From contig NZ_JACDXJ010000001.1 in the NCBI RefSeq assembly GCF_013520865.1, forward strand, positions 620,001 through 684,000: DNA of 64,000 nt, given 5' to 3'. Source of the stretch: Microvirga mediterraneensis. Lineage in GTDB: Bacteria > Pseudomonadota > Alphaproteobacteria > Rhizobiales > Beijerinckiaceae. Below, one piece after another: positions 43,848-52,008 of this stretch. The position numbers were made by a program, and so were the translations under genes. Position 1 is the first letter of the stretch, and each line of letters starts with the position of its first letter. The notes under the pieces are model-generated. The model did not search any database. It was given only the letters and a program-made list of their open reading frames with translations, and was not told where the DNA came from.

Positions 43848-44519
43848 ATGGGAATGAACGCGGTATACCGAGGGCCGGAGGATTGCCCGTCGGTCATTCC
43901 CGTCTTTCCGCTTCCCGGCGCCCTTCTCCTGCCGCGCGGGCAGATGCCGCTCAACATCTTCGAGCCGCGTTACCTCGCGATGGTCGACGAGGCGCTGAAG
44001 ACCGACCGCGTCATCGGCATGGTGCAGCCCGATGCGGACAACGACCCGCAGGCGAGCGTGCCGAAACTCTACCGTGTCGGCTGCGCCGGCCGCATCACGC
44101 AGCTCGCCGAGACCGGCGACGGACGGTATCTCATCACGCTCATCGGCATCGCGCGTTTCCGCATCGAGGAGGAGCTGCCGCTGATGAACCTGTTCCGCCG
44201 GTGCCGGGTGACGTTCGAGCCTTTCGCCAGCGATTTCACCGCCCGCTCCGGCGAGAACGACGTGGACCGGGCGGGTGTGGTCAAGGCCCTGCGCGACTTC
44301 GTCAACGCGGTGCATGTGAAGGTCGACTGGCGCGGCATCGAGGAAGCTCCCAACGAGGCCCTCGTGAACGCCCTGTGCATGATGAGCCCGTTCGGCGTGC
44401 GTGAGAAACAGGCGCTGCTCGAAGCCCCCGACCTGAAGAGCCGGGCGGAGGTGCTCATCGCCCTGACCGAGATCGAGCTCGCCCGCGGCGGCGCCGGCAC
44501 CGACTCGACCCTGCAATAG
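43848..44519 (+). CDS. LON peptidase substrate-binding domain protein
   Basis: A 223-residue protein matching the N-terminal domain of Lon protease without the AAA or protease parts. [36 protein letters not shown] is the family signature, followed by [29 protein letters not shown]. The free-standing domain is widespread in alphaproteobacteria; its role is unproven but may be substrate delivery or competition with Lon. It lies between cnoX and the Trm112-like gene with gaps of 29 and 10 bases, so it is in an operon. Confidence 0.9.
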   Translation: MGMNAVYRGPEDCPSVIPVFPLPGALLLPRGQMPLNIFEPRYLAMVDEALKTDRVIGMVQPDADNDPQASVPKLYRVGCAGRITQLAETGDGRYLITLIGIARFRIEEELPLMNLFRRCRVTFEPFASDFTARSGENDVDRAGVVKALRDFVNAVHVKVDWRGIEEAPNEALVNALCMMSPFGVREKQALLEAPDLKSRAEVLIALTEIELARGGAGTDSTLQ

Positions 44520-44529
44520 GAAGACCCCG

Positions 44530-44751
44530 ATGGTTCCGGATTCCTCTCAGCCCGAAACGTCCCAACCCGTGGAGGCGACGCGGATCGATCCCAAGCTCCT
44601 GGAGCTTCTCGTCTGCCCGCTCACCAAGGAAACCCTCGAATACGACGCCGCCCGCCAGGAGCTGATCAGCCGCCGCGCCAGGCTCGCCTACCCGATCCGC
44701 GACGGCATCCCGATCATGCTGCCGGAAGAGGCGCGGCAATTGGCGGACTGA
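44530..44751 (+). CDS. Trm112 family protein
   Basis: A 73-residue small protein. [51 protein letters not shown] contains the Trm112/YcaR core, although only one Cys of the usual zinc set (VCPLT) remains. Eukaryotic Trm112 activates methyltransferases; bacterial members are uncharacterised. It is the third gene of the cnoX operon. Zinc binding is therefore doubtful in this copy. Confidence 0.88.
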   Translation: MVPDSSQPETSQPVEATRIDPKLLELLVCPLTKETLEYDAARQELISRRARLAYPIRDGIPIMLPEEARQLAD

Positions 44752-44764
44752 GCGAGGCGCTCCG

Positions 44765-44862
44765 CTGTCATCTCCGGCGGTCCGCAGGACCGGGAAGGGG
44801 ATCCATGGCGTTGGGCCTGATCGTGGATTCCCCTCCGCTGCGCTTCGGCCGGGAATGACACC
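44765..44862. repeat. Intergenic inverted-repeat element, family C copy 2
   Basis: TGTCATCTCCGGCGGTCC...CCGGGAAGGGGATCCA and TGGATTCCCCTCCGCTGCGCTTCGGCCGGGAATGACACC form an imperfect long inverted repeat. GGGGATCCATGG and TCGTGGATTCCCC are the inner arms. It resembles other alphaproteobacterial intergenic elements but has only one weak relative here, at 18824-18858. Confidence 0.45.
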
Positions 44863-44878
44863 GGGGAGGCGACGACAC

Positions 44879-45763
44879 TTACGTAGTTTGCTTCGATATC
44901 GCATCCGCCAGCGCCAATGTCCGCCTCGCCATCTCGGCATGAAGCCGCTCGACCATGCGGCCGTTGAGGCTGATGGCGCCCTTGGCCCTGTTCTCCGGCT
45001 GCTCGAAGGCTGCGGCGATCGTCCGCGCGCTCTCGATCTCATGTTCCGACGGCGCGAAGATCGCATTGGCTGTGCCGATCTGGTCCGGATGAATCACGGT
45101 CTTGCCGTCGAAGCCGCAATCGCGGCCCTGTTCGCATTCGGCGCGAAATCCGCTTTCATCGGACAGGGTGTTGTAGACCCCGTCGAGAATGTCGACGCCA
45201 TGCGCCCGCGCGGCGGCGAGCGCCGTCATCAGCCAGGGCAGCATCGCGGCGCGCCCGGGCAGCAGGCGGCTGCGGGCGTCCTTGGCGAGATCGTTGGTGC
45301 CCATGACGAAGCAGGACAGGCGCGTGTCGACGTCGTGCGCCGCGCTCGCGATGGATTCCGCCCGGAGAATGGCAAGTGGCGTCTCGATCATGGCCCAGAT
45401 CCGGGTGCGCTCCGCAGCGCCGAGCTTGCGCAGGCGCAGCCCCACCGCCGCGAGCGTTTCGGCCGAGGACACCTTCGGCACGAGGATCGCGTCGGGCGCG
45501 GCCGAGACGGCGGCCGCGAGATCGGCCTCTCCCCAGGGCGTCTCGAGGGCATTGATGCGAATCACCACTTCCCGCCGGCCATAACCTCCGGCCTGAACGG
45601 CCGCGCAGACATGCTCGCGCGCCTGCGCCTTCAAGTCGGGCGCGACCGCGTCCTCCAGGTCGAAGATCACCACGTCGGCTGCCAGCGTCTTCGCCTTCTC
45701 GATGGCGCGGGCATTGGATCCGGGCATGTAGAGGGCGCTGCGGCGCGGGCGAATCGGGATCAT
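44879..45763 (-). CDS. CoA-ester lyase, CitE/malyl-CoA lyase family
   Basis: A 294-residue TIM-barrel lyase. RSALYMPGSNARAIEKAKTLAADVVIFDLEDAVAP is the family start, with the Mg-binding region in FDLEDAV. RINALETPWGEADL, MIETPLAILRAESIA and GTNDLAKD follow, and GKTVIHPDQIGTANAIF is the C-terminal signature. Members cleave malyl-CoA, beta-methylmalyl-CoA or citramalyl-CoA to glyoxylate or pyruvate plus acyl-CoA. With no ethylmalonyl-CoA or serine-cycle genes here, the substrate stays open. ATG 45763 is used. It is divergent from the DUF429 operon. Confidence 0.87.
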   Translation of the reverse strand: MIPIRPRRSALYMPGSNARAIEKAKTLAADVVIFDLEDAVAPDLKAQAREHVCAAVQAGGYGRREVVIRINALETPWGEADLAAAVSAAPDAILVPKVSSAETLAAVGLRLRKLGAAERTRIWAMIETPLAILRAESIASAAHDVDTRLSCFVMGTNDLAKDARSRLLPGRAAMLPWLMTALAAARAHGVDILDGVYNTLSDESGFRAECEQGRDCGFDGKTVIHPDQIGTANAIFAPSEHEIESARTIAAAFEQPENRAKGAISLNGRMVERLHAEMARRTLALADAISKQTT

Positions 45764-45875
45764 GGCTTGCTCCTCCTGCGGCCCATCGGTTTTAGGGGCG
45801 CTGCCTTGGGAAGAACAGGGGCATTCCCGGTCCGGGAGCAACGCTCTACAGATGAGGCCGAGGAGGCGACGAGCC

Positions 45876-46625
45876 ATGTGGGTTGCGGGAATCGATGGCT
45901 GCCGAGCCGGGTGGATCGCGGTTCTGATGCGAGTGGACGATCCGGGCATCCACCGAATCGTGACGGCACCGACCTTCGAGGCCATCGCCGATGCGCCGGA
46001 GCGGCCCGCAATCATCGCCGTGGACATGCCTGTCGGCCTGCCGGACCGGACGGAAGGATCGGGCCGCCTGCCGGAGCGGCTGATTCGCCCCCTGCTCGGC
46101 GAGCGGCAATCCTCCGTCTTCGCCATTCCCTCGCGCCGCGCCGTGGAAACAACCGATTACGGAGAGGCCTGCGGGGTAGCCGCCGCCACCTCCGATCCGC
46201 CGCGAAAGGTGTCGCGGCAAGGCTTTGCCCTCTTCCAGAAGATTCGCGAGATCGATGCGCTGCTGCGGGCCCGGCCTGATCTGGTCTCCCGCGTCCATGA
46301 GGTCCATCCCGAACTCGCCTTCTGGGCGCTGAACGGTGGACGGGCGCTCGACCGGCCTAAGAAGGTGAAGGGGACGCCCTACGGGCCCGGCATGGCGCTT
46401 CGCAGCGACCTGCTGAGGCGATCCGGGCTTTGTCCCGGCAGCCTGATCGATGCGCCGCCGCCGCGTGGCGCCGCCCAGGACGACCTGCTCGATGCGCTTG
46501 CGGGGTTGACCGTGGCGCTGGATCTCGCGAGAGGTGGAGGACTGTCTTTTCCCGATCCGCCCGGCCGTGATGCGCACGGCCTGCCGGTCGCCATCTGGAC
46601 GCTCCGCGAGCAGCCACAAGGTTGA
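45876..46625 (+). CDS. DUF429 family protein (RNase H-like fold)
   Basis: A 249-residue DUF429 protein. It opens VAGIDGCRAGWIAVL, where the Asp/Gly-rich stretch fits an RNase H-like fold, then IIAVDMPVGLPD with an acidic residue in the next strand. SSVFAIPSRRAVETTDYGEAC and VHEVHPELAFWALNGG are the conserved central motifs, and AAQDDLLDALAGLTVAL supplies the C-terminal Asp pair. Nuclease activity is predicted but unproven. It is the first gene of a tight operon with the dehydratase and carbonic anhydrase (gaps 3 and 14 bases). Confidence 0.85.
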   Translation: MWVAGIDGCRAGWIAVLMRVDDPGIHRIVTAPTFEAIADAPERPAIIAVDMPVGLPDRTEGSGRLPERLIRPLLGERQSSVFAIPSRRAVETTDYGEACGVAAATSDPPRKVSRQGFALFQKIREIDALLRARPDLVSRVHEVHPELAFWALNGGRALDRPKKVKGTPYGPGMALRSDLLRRSGLCPGSLIDAPPPRGAAQDDLLDALAGLTVALDLARGGGLSFPDPPGRDAHGLPVAIWTLREQPQG

Positions 46626-46628
46626 GCC

Positions 46629-47570
46629 ATGCCCATCACCCGCGCCGAGATCGAAGCGGCCCATGCCCGCATCGCCCCTCATATCCGCCGGACGCCCGTC
46701 CTGAACATGGCACACGCCTTCGGCCATGACGGGTCGGTGAGCCTGAAGCTCGAATTCCTGCAGCACGCGGGCTCGTTCAAGACCCGTGGCGCCTTCAACA
46801 CCCTGCTGTCCAAGGACGTCCCCGCAGTGGGCGTCGCGGCCGCGTCCGGCGGCAATCACGGGGCGGCCGTGGCCTATGCGGCGAAGCAGCTGGGCGTGAA
46901 GGCACGCATCTTCGTGCCGGAGATCTCGAGCCCGGCCAAGATCGCCGTCATCCGCTCGCACGGAGCCGAGGTGGTGATCGGCGGCGCGCGCTATGCGGAT
47001 GCTCAAGCCGCCTGCGATCTCTACGTGGAGGAGAGCGGGGCCCTGCGCGTCCATCCCTTCGGGGCCGAGAGCACCATGATCGGCCAGGGCACGGCCGCCC
47101 TCGAATGGGAGCAGGATGCGCCTGGCCTCGACACGGTCCTCGTGGCGGTCGGCGGCGGCGGTCTCATCAGCGGCGTGGCGAGCTGGTGGGCCGGGCGCGT
47201 GAAGGTGGTGGGCGTGGAGCCGGAAGGATCGCGCGCGCTCCATGCCTCGCTCGAAGCCGGACGGCCCGTCGACGTGGACGTGGATTCGGTCGCGGCCGAT
47301 TCGCTCGGCGCGAAGAACACCGGCGATCTGGTCTATTCCATCTGCCGGGATACGGTGGATCACGTGGCGCTCGTCACGGACGCAGCGATCCGCGATGCGC
47401 AACGGATGCTGTGGCGCGATTATCGCATCGCATCCGAGCCCGGCGGCGCGGCCGCACTGGCGGCTCTCGTTTCGGGCGCCTATAAACCCCGCTCGGGCGA
47501 GCGCGTCGGCGTGCTTCTCTGCGGCGCCAATGTCGAGCTCGCCAAACTGGCCGAGATTACCCATCCTTGA
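46629..47570 (+). CDS. PLP-dependent threonine/serine dehydratase-like protein
   Basis: A 313-residue fold-type II PLP enzyme. The Schiff-base Lys lies in QHAGSFKTRGAFN (~51), the phosphate and substrate loops are ASGGNHG and VGGGGLISG, and the tail ends with SEPGGAAALAAL. There is no ACT domain, so it is not feedback-regulated IlvA but the short catabolic, serine racemase-like type. It would deaminate threonine or serine or racemise serine or hydroxyaspartate. It is in an operon three bases after the DUF429 gene. Confidence 0.85.
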   Translation: MPITRAEIEAAHARIAPHIRRTPVLNMAHAFGHDGSVSLKLEFLQHAGSFKTRGAFNTLLSKDVPAVGVAAASGGNHGAAVAYAAKQLGVKARIFVPEISSPAKIAVIRSHGAEVVIGGARYADAQAACDLYVEESGALRVHPFGAESTMIGQGTAALEWEQDAPGLDTVLVAVGGGGLISGVASWWAGRVKVVGVEPEGSRALHASLEAGRPVDVDVDSVAADSLGAKNTGDLVYSICRDTVDHVALVTDAAIRDAQRMLWRDYRIASEPGGAAALAALVSGAYKPRSGERVGVLLCGANVELAKLAEITHP

Positions 47571-47584
47571 AAGGAAGGACGCCC

Positions 47585-48262
47585 ATGTTTCCCCAACGTC
47601 TGACCGATGGCTACCGCGCGTTCCTCGACGATCGCTTTCCGCGCGAGAAGAACCGCTTCGAGACCCTGGCCGAGAAAGGCCAGTCGCCGGAAGTGATGGT
47701 GATCGGCTGCTGCGACAGCCGCGTCTCCCCGGAGGTGATCTTCGATGCGAGCCCCGGCGAGCTGTTCGTGGTGCGCAACGTGGCGAACCTGGTGCCGCCG
47801 TTCGAGACGGGCGGCGATTACCACGGCACCTCGGCGGCGCTCGAATTCGCCGTGCAGGCGCTGCGCGTGAAGCATATCGTCGTGCTCGGCCATGCCCGCT
47901 GCGGCGGCATCCGGGCCTTTGCCGACGACACGGCCCCCCTGTCACCGGGCGATTTCATCGGCCGCTGGATGAACCTGATCAAGCCCGCGGGCGAGCGTCT
48001 GGGCCCGCATGGCGGCGATCTCGACAGCTACCTGCCCCGTCTCGAACTCGCCGCCATCGAGAACAGCCTGCAGAATCTCATGACGTTCCCTTGTGTGCGG
48101 ATCCTCGTGGAGCGCGGCAAGCTCCAGCTCCACGGCGCCTATTTCGGAGTGGCGACCGGGGTTCTGCTCGTGCGCGATCCGGACACGGGAGAGTTCAAGC
48201 CGGCCGTCGAGGGTGCGCCGGGACCCGTCTCGGCATTCCGAGCGCAAGAGGTCCGGGAATAG
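47585..48262 (+). CDS. Beta-class carbonic anhydrase
   Basis: A 225-residue beta-carbonic anhydrase. The zinc ligands are Cys in IGCCDSRVSPE, then His and Cys in GHARCGGIRA; the Asp-Arg dyad is in CDSRV. It interconverts CO2 and bicarbonate for carboxylases and pH balance in the cytoplasm. A TTG at 47567 is in frame, but ATG 47585 with GGAAGGA eight bases upstream is preferred. It is the last gene of the DUF429 operon. Confidence 0.93.
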   Translation: MFPQRLTDGYRAFLDDRFPREKNRFETLAEKGQSPEVMVIGCCDSRVSPEVIFDASPGELFVVRNVANLVPPFETGGDYHGTSAALEFAVQALRVKHIVVLGHARCGGIRAFADDTAPLSPGDFIGRWMNLIKPAGERLGPHGGDLDSYLPRLELAAIENSLQNLMTFPCVRILVERGKLQLHGAYFGVATGVLLVRDPDTGEFKPAVEGAPGPVSAFRAQEVRE

Positions 48263-48491
48263 AAGCCCTGCGGGGCGACAGGGCGTTCCTGCGGCCACCG
48301 ATTGCCGGGTCACGCGGGACCTCTATATTCCCATGCCATGCTGAGCGGCATGGCTGGCCTGAGAACTATTCCTGGTTTGGCGCCGTTACCAAGACAGGAT
48401 GGTATGATGTTGATGATCCTTCGAACGGCGCTGCTGAACTCTCTCGGCCTTTTCCTGCGGGATCCCTCTGGGAGTTCCCGGATCGGCGCCC

Positions 48492-50018
48492 GTGCACGGT
48501 AATCTGAGAACGGCGCCGGCCGATTTCCTCGCGGGCGGCGGGGAAATGTCGGCCCTGATGGAAAAATTCGACTGGGCCGGCACATCCATCGGATCCATGG
48601 ATGTATGGCCCCAGAGCCTGCGAACCACCATCAGCATCATGCTGCGTTCGCCGATCCCCATGGTCCTTCTGTGGGGGCCGGACGGGATCATGATCTACAA
48701 CGACGCCTACACGGTCTTCGCCGGCGGACGGCATCCCCGCCTCCTCGGCTCCAAGGTCCTGGAGGGCTGGGCGGAAGTGGCGGATTTCAACGCTCATGTG
48801 ATGCGCGTGGGGATGGCTGGCGGCACGCTCTCCTACCGGGACCAGGAACTCACGCTCTACCGCAACAACGTCCCCGAACAGGTCTGGATGAACCTGGACT
48901 ACAGTCCCGTCATCGACGAGACCGGCAAGCCCGGCGGCGTTCTCGCCATCGTGGTCGAGACGACCGAGCGGGTGCTCGCCGAGCGGCGGATCATGGCGGA
49001 GAAGGACCGCCTGCGCGAACTCTTTCACCAGGCACCCGGATTCATGGTCATCTATCGCGGATCCAACCACGTGGTGGAACTCGTCAACGAGGCCTATTAC
49101 GAGCTGGTCGGCCGTCGCGAGATCATCGGCAAGCCGCTCGTGGAAGCCTTGCCCGAGGTGGCCGATCAAGGCTTCATCGAACTCCTCGACAACGTGTATC
49201 GAACGCGAGAGCCTTTCGTCGGCCATGGCATTTCGGTCTATCTGCAGCGCGATGCCTCGAAGGGTCCTGAAGAGCGCTTTGTCGATTTCGTCTATCAGCC
49301 GATCCGCGACGGCGATGGGCAGATCACCGGCATCTTCGCAGAAGGCAGCGACGTGACCGAGCGCGTCCGTTCCGAAGAGCACCAGCGGCTACTGCTCAAC
49401 GAACTGAACCATCGCGTCAAGAACACCCTGGCGACGGTGCAGTCGATCACCTCGCAGACCTTGCGCATGGCAGGCTCGACGAAAGCCGCCCAGGAGGCGA
49501 TCGAAGCCCGCCTGTTCGCACTCTCGCGCGTCCATGACGTGCTCACGCGCGAGAACTGGGACGGGGCGTGGATCAAGGAGGTGGTCCGGCACGCGATGCA
49601 ACCGTTCCAGGCAACCGGTCACAGCCGCATCCACTATCACGGGCACGACGTCAGGCTCCCGCCCAACACGACCCTGGCTCTCGCCATGGTGCTCCAGGAA
49701 CTCGCGACCAACGCGGTCAAATACGGTTCCTTGTCGAACGAGACGGGCGAGGTCCGAATCAGCTGGCACGTGGACCGTTCCCGTGAGTTGCCCCACCTTC
49801 TGCTGACCTGGGAGGAAACCGGGGGACCACCCGTCGCTCCGCCCTCCCGCCGAGGCTTCGGCACGCGGCTCATCGAGCGCAGCCTGGCGCAAGGGCATCT
49901 CGCTGGAGAGGCCAAGATCGATTTTTCCGAAAGCGGCGTCCTGTGCATCATCGACGCGCCGCTCATCGCGGCTCACGAGGAGCCGGCGCAGCTCACGATC
50001 TCAGAGGCTCGCTCGTAA
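48492..50018 (+). CDS. PAS-containing sensor histidine kinase, HWE family
   Basis: A 508-residue soluble kinase. Two PAS domains are visible (~45-160 and ~175-295). The HWE DHp segment is LLLNELNHRVKNTLATVQSITSQTLR (phospho-acceptor His307). The catalytic domain has ELATNAVKYGSLSNETGEV and the WxE motif (LTWEETGGPPV), then GFGTRLIERSL, which define HWE kinases. No transmembrane segment is present, so it senses a cytoplasmic cue, perhaps light or redox through PAS. No response regulator adjoins it. GTG 48492 is the longest start; ATG 48546 is an alternative. HWE kinases often feed the EcfG stress pathway. Confidence 0.88.
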   Translation: MHGNLRTAPADFLAGGGEMSALMEKFDWAGTSIGSMDVWPQSLRTTISIMLRSPIPMVLLWGPDGIMIYNDAYTVFAGGRHPRLLGSKVLEGWAEVADFNAHVMRVGMAGGTLSYRDQELTLYRNNVPEQVWMNLDYSPVIDETGKPGGVLAIVVETTERVLAERRIMAEKDRLRELFHQAPGFMVIYRGSNHVVELVNEAYYELVGRREIIGKPLVEALPEVADQGFIELLDNVYRTREPFVGHGISVYLQRDASKGPEERFVDFVYQPIRDGDGQITGIFAEGSDVTERVRSEEHQRLLLNELNHRVKNTLATVQSITSQTLRMAGSTKAAQEAIEARLFALSRVHDVLTRENWDGAWIKEVVRHAMQPFQATGHSRIHYHGHDVRLPPNTTLALAMVLQELATNAVKYGSLSNETGEVRISWHVDRSRELPHLLLTWEETGGPPVAPPSRRGFGTRLIERSLAQGHLAGEAKIDFSESGVLCIIDAPLIAAHEEPAQLTISEARS

Positions 50019-50063
50019 AGCTTTCGCTTCATCCTGCGGGATACGGAAACAAACGAAAACAAG

Positions 50064-50086
50064 AAGGCCGCCCGGAGGCGGCCTTT
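50064..50086. terminator. Terminator between the convergent kinase and asd genes
   Basis: The stem AAGGCCGCC/GGCGGCCTT with a CGGA loop has TTT on the + side and CTTCTTGTTTT on the minus side, so it can serve both converging genes. Confidence 0.75.
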
Positions 50087-50106
50087 CCGAAGAGATTGAA
50101 CCGAGC

Positions 50107-51138
50107 TTACGCCGCCTGCTTCTTCGCCTTCAGCAGGCCGCGATTGGCCATGGCCTCGGCGATCTGCACGGCGTTGAGCGCCGCGCCCTTGCGCAGGTTG
50201 TCGGAGACGCACCAGAAGGACAGGCCGTTCTCGACCGTGATGTCCTCGCGGATGCGGGAGATGTAGGTGGCGTCTTCGCCGGCCGCCTCGTGGGGCGTGA
50301 TGTAGCCGCCGGGCTCGCGCTTATCGACCACCATGATGCCGGGCGACGAGCGCAGGATGTCACGCGCCTCGTCGGCCGTGATGGCGTTCTCGAACTCCAC
50401 GTTGACGGCTTCCGAGTGGCTGATGAAGACCGGGACGCGCACGCAGGTGGCGGTGAGCTTGATCTTGGGGTCGAGAATCTTCTTGGTCTCGGCCATCATC
50501 TTCCACTCTTCCTTCGTGTACCCGTCCTCCATGAACACGTCGATGTGCGGGATCAGGTTGAAGGCGATGCGCTTGGGGAACTTCTTCTCCTGCACGTCCT
50601 GCAGGGAATAGAGCGCCTTGGTCTGGCGGTCGAGCTCGTCCATGCCGTCCTTGCCGGCGCCGGAAACAGACTGGTAGGTGGCGACGACCACGCGCTTGAT
50701 GGTGGCGCGGTCGTGGAGCGGCTTCAGGGCCACGACAAGCTGGGCGGTGGAGCAGTTCGGGTTGGCGACGATGCCCTTCTTGATGTCGCGCAGCGCCTCG
50801 GCATTCACCTCCGGCACCACCAGCGGCACCTCGGGGTCGTAGCGCCAGGCCGAGGAGTTGTCGATCACGACCGCGCCCTGTGCGGCGATCCGGGGCGACC
50901 ATTCCTTGGAGACCTCGCCGCCGGCGGACATGAGGCACAGATCGACGTCGGAGAAATCGTAGGTGTCGAGGGTTTTCGTCTTGAGCGTCTTGTCGCCGTA
51001 GGAAACCTCCGACCCCTGGCTGCGGCGGGAGGCCAGCGCCACCACCTCATCGGCCGGGAAGGCCCGCTCGGCGAGAATGCTCAGCATCTCGCGGCCCACA
51101 TTGCCGGTCGCACCGACGACCGCGATCTTGAAACCCAT
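50107..51138 (-). CDS. asd: Aspartate-semialdehyde dehydrogenase
   Basis: A 343-residue enzyme that reduces beta-aspartyl phosphate to aspartate semialdehyde, the branch point to lysine/diaminopimelate, threonine and methionine. The Rossmann start is VVGATGNVGREML, the catalytic Cys129 is in NPNCSTAQLV, and QSVSGAGKDGM and HSEAVNVEFE (active-site His) are conserved. AGGAGA lies before ATG 51138. A Thr-rich leader peptide is encoded 97 bases upstream. It lies in the leuC-leuD-leuB-asd stretch usual for Rhizobiales. Confidence 0.96.
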   Translation of the reverse strand: MGFKIAVVGATGNVGREMLSILAERAFPADEVVALASRRSQGSEVSYGDKTLKTKTLDTYDFSDVDLCLMSAGGEVSKEWSPRIAAQGAVVIDNSSAWRYDPEVPLVVPEVNAEALRDIKKGIVANPNCSTAQLVVALKPLHDRATIKRVVVATYQSVSGAGKDGMDELDRQTKALYSLQDVQEKKFPKRIAFNLIPHIDVFMEDGYTKEEWKMMAETKKILDPKIKLTATCVRVPVFISHSEAVNVEFENAITADEARDILRSSPGIMVVDKREPGGYITPHEAAGEDATYISRIREDITVENGLSFWCVSDNLRKGAALNAVQIAEAMANRGLLKAKKQAA

Positions 51139-51149
51139 TGATCTTCTCC

Positions 51150-51313
51150 TGTTGTCGCTCTCCCCGGAAGTATGAAAACCCTATTCGGGTGCTGCCTCTC
51201 GCCCCGACGGGAGAGAGGACCGGGGACGACGAGGCTTATTCGGCCGTCGTTTTCACGGCCGTCGTGGCGGTTTTCGTTTTGCTCGTCGTCAGGGTGAGCA
51301 TCGCCATTGCCAT
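51150..51313 (-). promoter_or_regulatory. Putative asd attenuator with competing hairpins
   Basis: On the minus strand, GACGACGAG inside the leader peptide codons (51282-51290) can pair with CTCGTCGTC just after its stop (51225-51233). The same downstream segment, GCCTCGTCGTCCCCG (51221-51235), can instead pair with CGGGGCGAGAGGC (51194-51206). TCCCCGG (51220-51226) can also pair with CCGGGGA (51161-51167), close to the asd ribosome site. Only a weak 4-bp stem with TTTT (51175-51190) looks like a terminator, so control could be on transcription or on translation. Confidence 0.5.
51236..51313 (-). CDS. Thr/Lys/Met-rich leader peptide of asd
   Basis: A 25-codon frame starting ATG GCA ATG GCG ATG and ending TAA. 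The peptide begins MAMAMLTLTTSKTKT and ends KTTAE, with nine Thr (four in adjacent pairs), three Lys and three Met. These three amino acids are the end products of the pathway served by asd. Its stop lies 97 bases before the asd start on the same strand. The design recalls E. coli thrL. The ribosome site is poor (GGATGGA), and ACG-rich codons could arise by chance in GC-rich DNA, so translation needs proof. Confidence 0.5.
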   Translation of the reverse strand: MAMAMLTLTTSKTKTATTAVKTTAE

Positions 51314-51321
51314 CGTCCATC

Positions 51322-51339
51322 CAAAAGCCCGACAGGGCT
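51322..51339 (-). terminator. Short terminator downstream of the GNAT pseudogene
   Basis: On the minus strand AGCCC-TGTC-GGGCT is followed by TTTGG. It lies 68 bases past the GNAT stop and just before the asd leader peptide. A TTGACG (51377-51382) upstream of it on the same strand could be the -35 of the asd promoter. Confidence 0.5.
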
Positions 51340-51406
51340 TCGATACGCTGCCAGCAACACACCAAAGACACGCTTTCGTCAAGCATTTCCTCGGTCTCGC
51401 AGGCCT

Positions 51407-51888
51407 TCAATCGTCCGTCAGCACACCCGTGGAGAGATTGAAGCGGTAGAACACCTTGTCCATCCGCTCGGCGCCCAGACGCTCGTAGAACGCCTGGGCC
51501 CGCGTGTTGGTGCCCTCGGTCGTCAGGTCGATGCGGGAGAGGCCGAGGGCCCGGGCGTGATCGGCCAGCCAGCGCATGAGCCCGGCGCCCACCGCCTGCC
51601 CGCGGGCGTGATCTTCCACGAACAGTTCCTTGACGAAGAGGAGGCCGGACAGCCTGAAGCCGGGGCGCAGCACCGCGAAGCAGGCGAGACCCACCGCACG
51701 GCCGTGCTGGAAGGCCAGGGCATAACGCGTGCCCTCCGCCTCCCGCATGGAGCGCTCGACCATGGCCAAGGTCGGCTCGAGGGGGCGGGCCGCGTCAGCG
51801 CCGACGTAGTGCAGGTCCAAAGCCCGAACCAGGGCGGCCACCTCAGGGCATCCTCCAGGGTAGCCAAGCGAATCACGATCGGGGGCAT
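51407..51888 (-). pseudogene. GNAT N-acetyltransferase broken by a one-base deletion
   Basis: The expected start MPPIVIRLATLEDA is read from ATG 51888. The rest of a normal GNAT (EVAALVRALDLHYVGADAARPLEPTL to YERLGAERMDKVFYRFNLSTGVLTDD, including the acetyl-CoA motif VEDHARGQAVGAGLMRWLADHA) is in another frame ending at 51407. The switch falls at GATGCC-CTGAGG. One more C in the three-C run (51846-51848 on the + strand) restores LEDA-PEVAALVRAL and a 160-residue protein. Either the gene is newly inactivated or the assembly has a homopolymer error. Confidence 0.8.
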
Positions 51889-52008
51889 TACGGCACACGG
51901 GGCGGTTAGGCTTCTGTTTACCTTGCTTAGCAAAACCTTTCGAACCCTGGCCAGTGTCACGGTAGAACATGTTGATGACGTGATCAGCTGGGTTGATTGG
52001 TTCAAGCG

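Noticed and set aside
48302..48502. 66-codon frame upstream of the histidine kinase
   Set aside because: No family, overlaps the kinase start, and begins in a hairpin (GCCATGC/GCATGGC).
51081..51410. 109-codon minus-strand frame overlapping asd and its leader
   Set aside because: The product is polar and low-complexity and overlaps the conserved asd start in another frame.
51138..51449. 103-codon + strand frame with a hydrophobic stretch (VVFTAVVAVFVLLVV)
   Set aside because: It is the antisense of the Thr-rich leader (ACG/GCC codons read as hydrophobic on the complement) and has no ribosome site.
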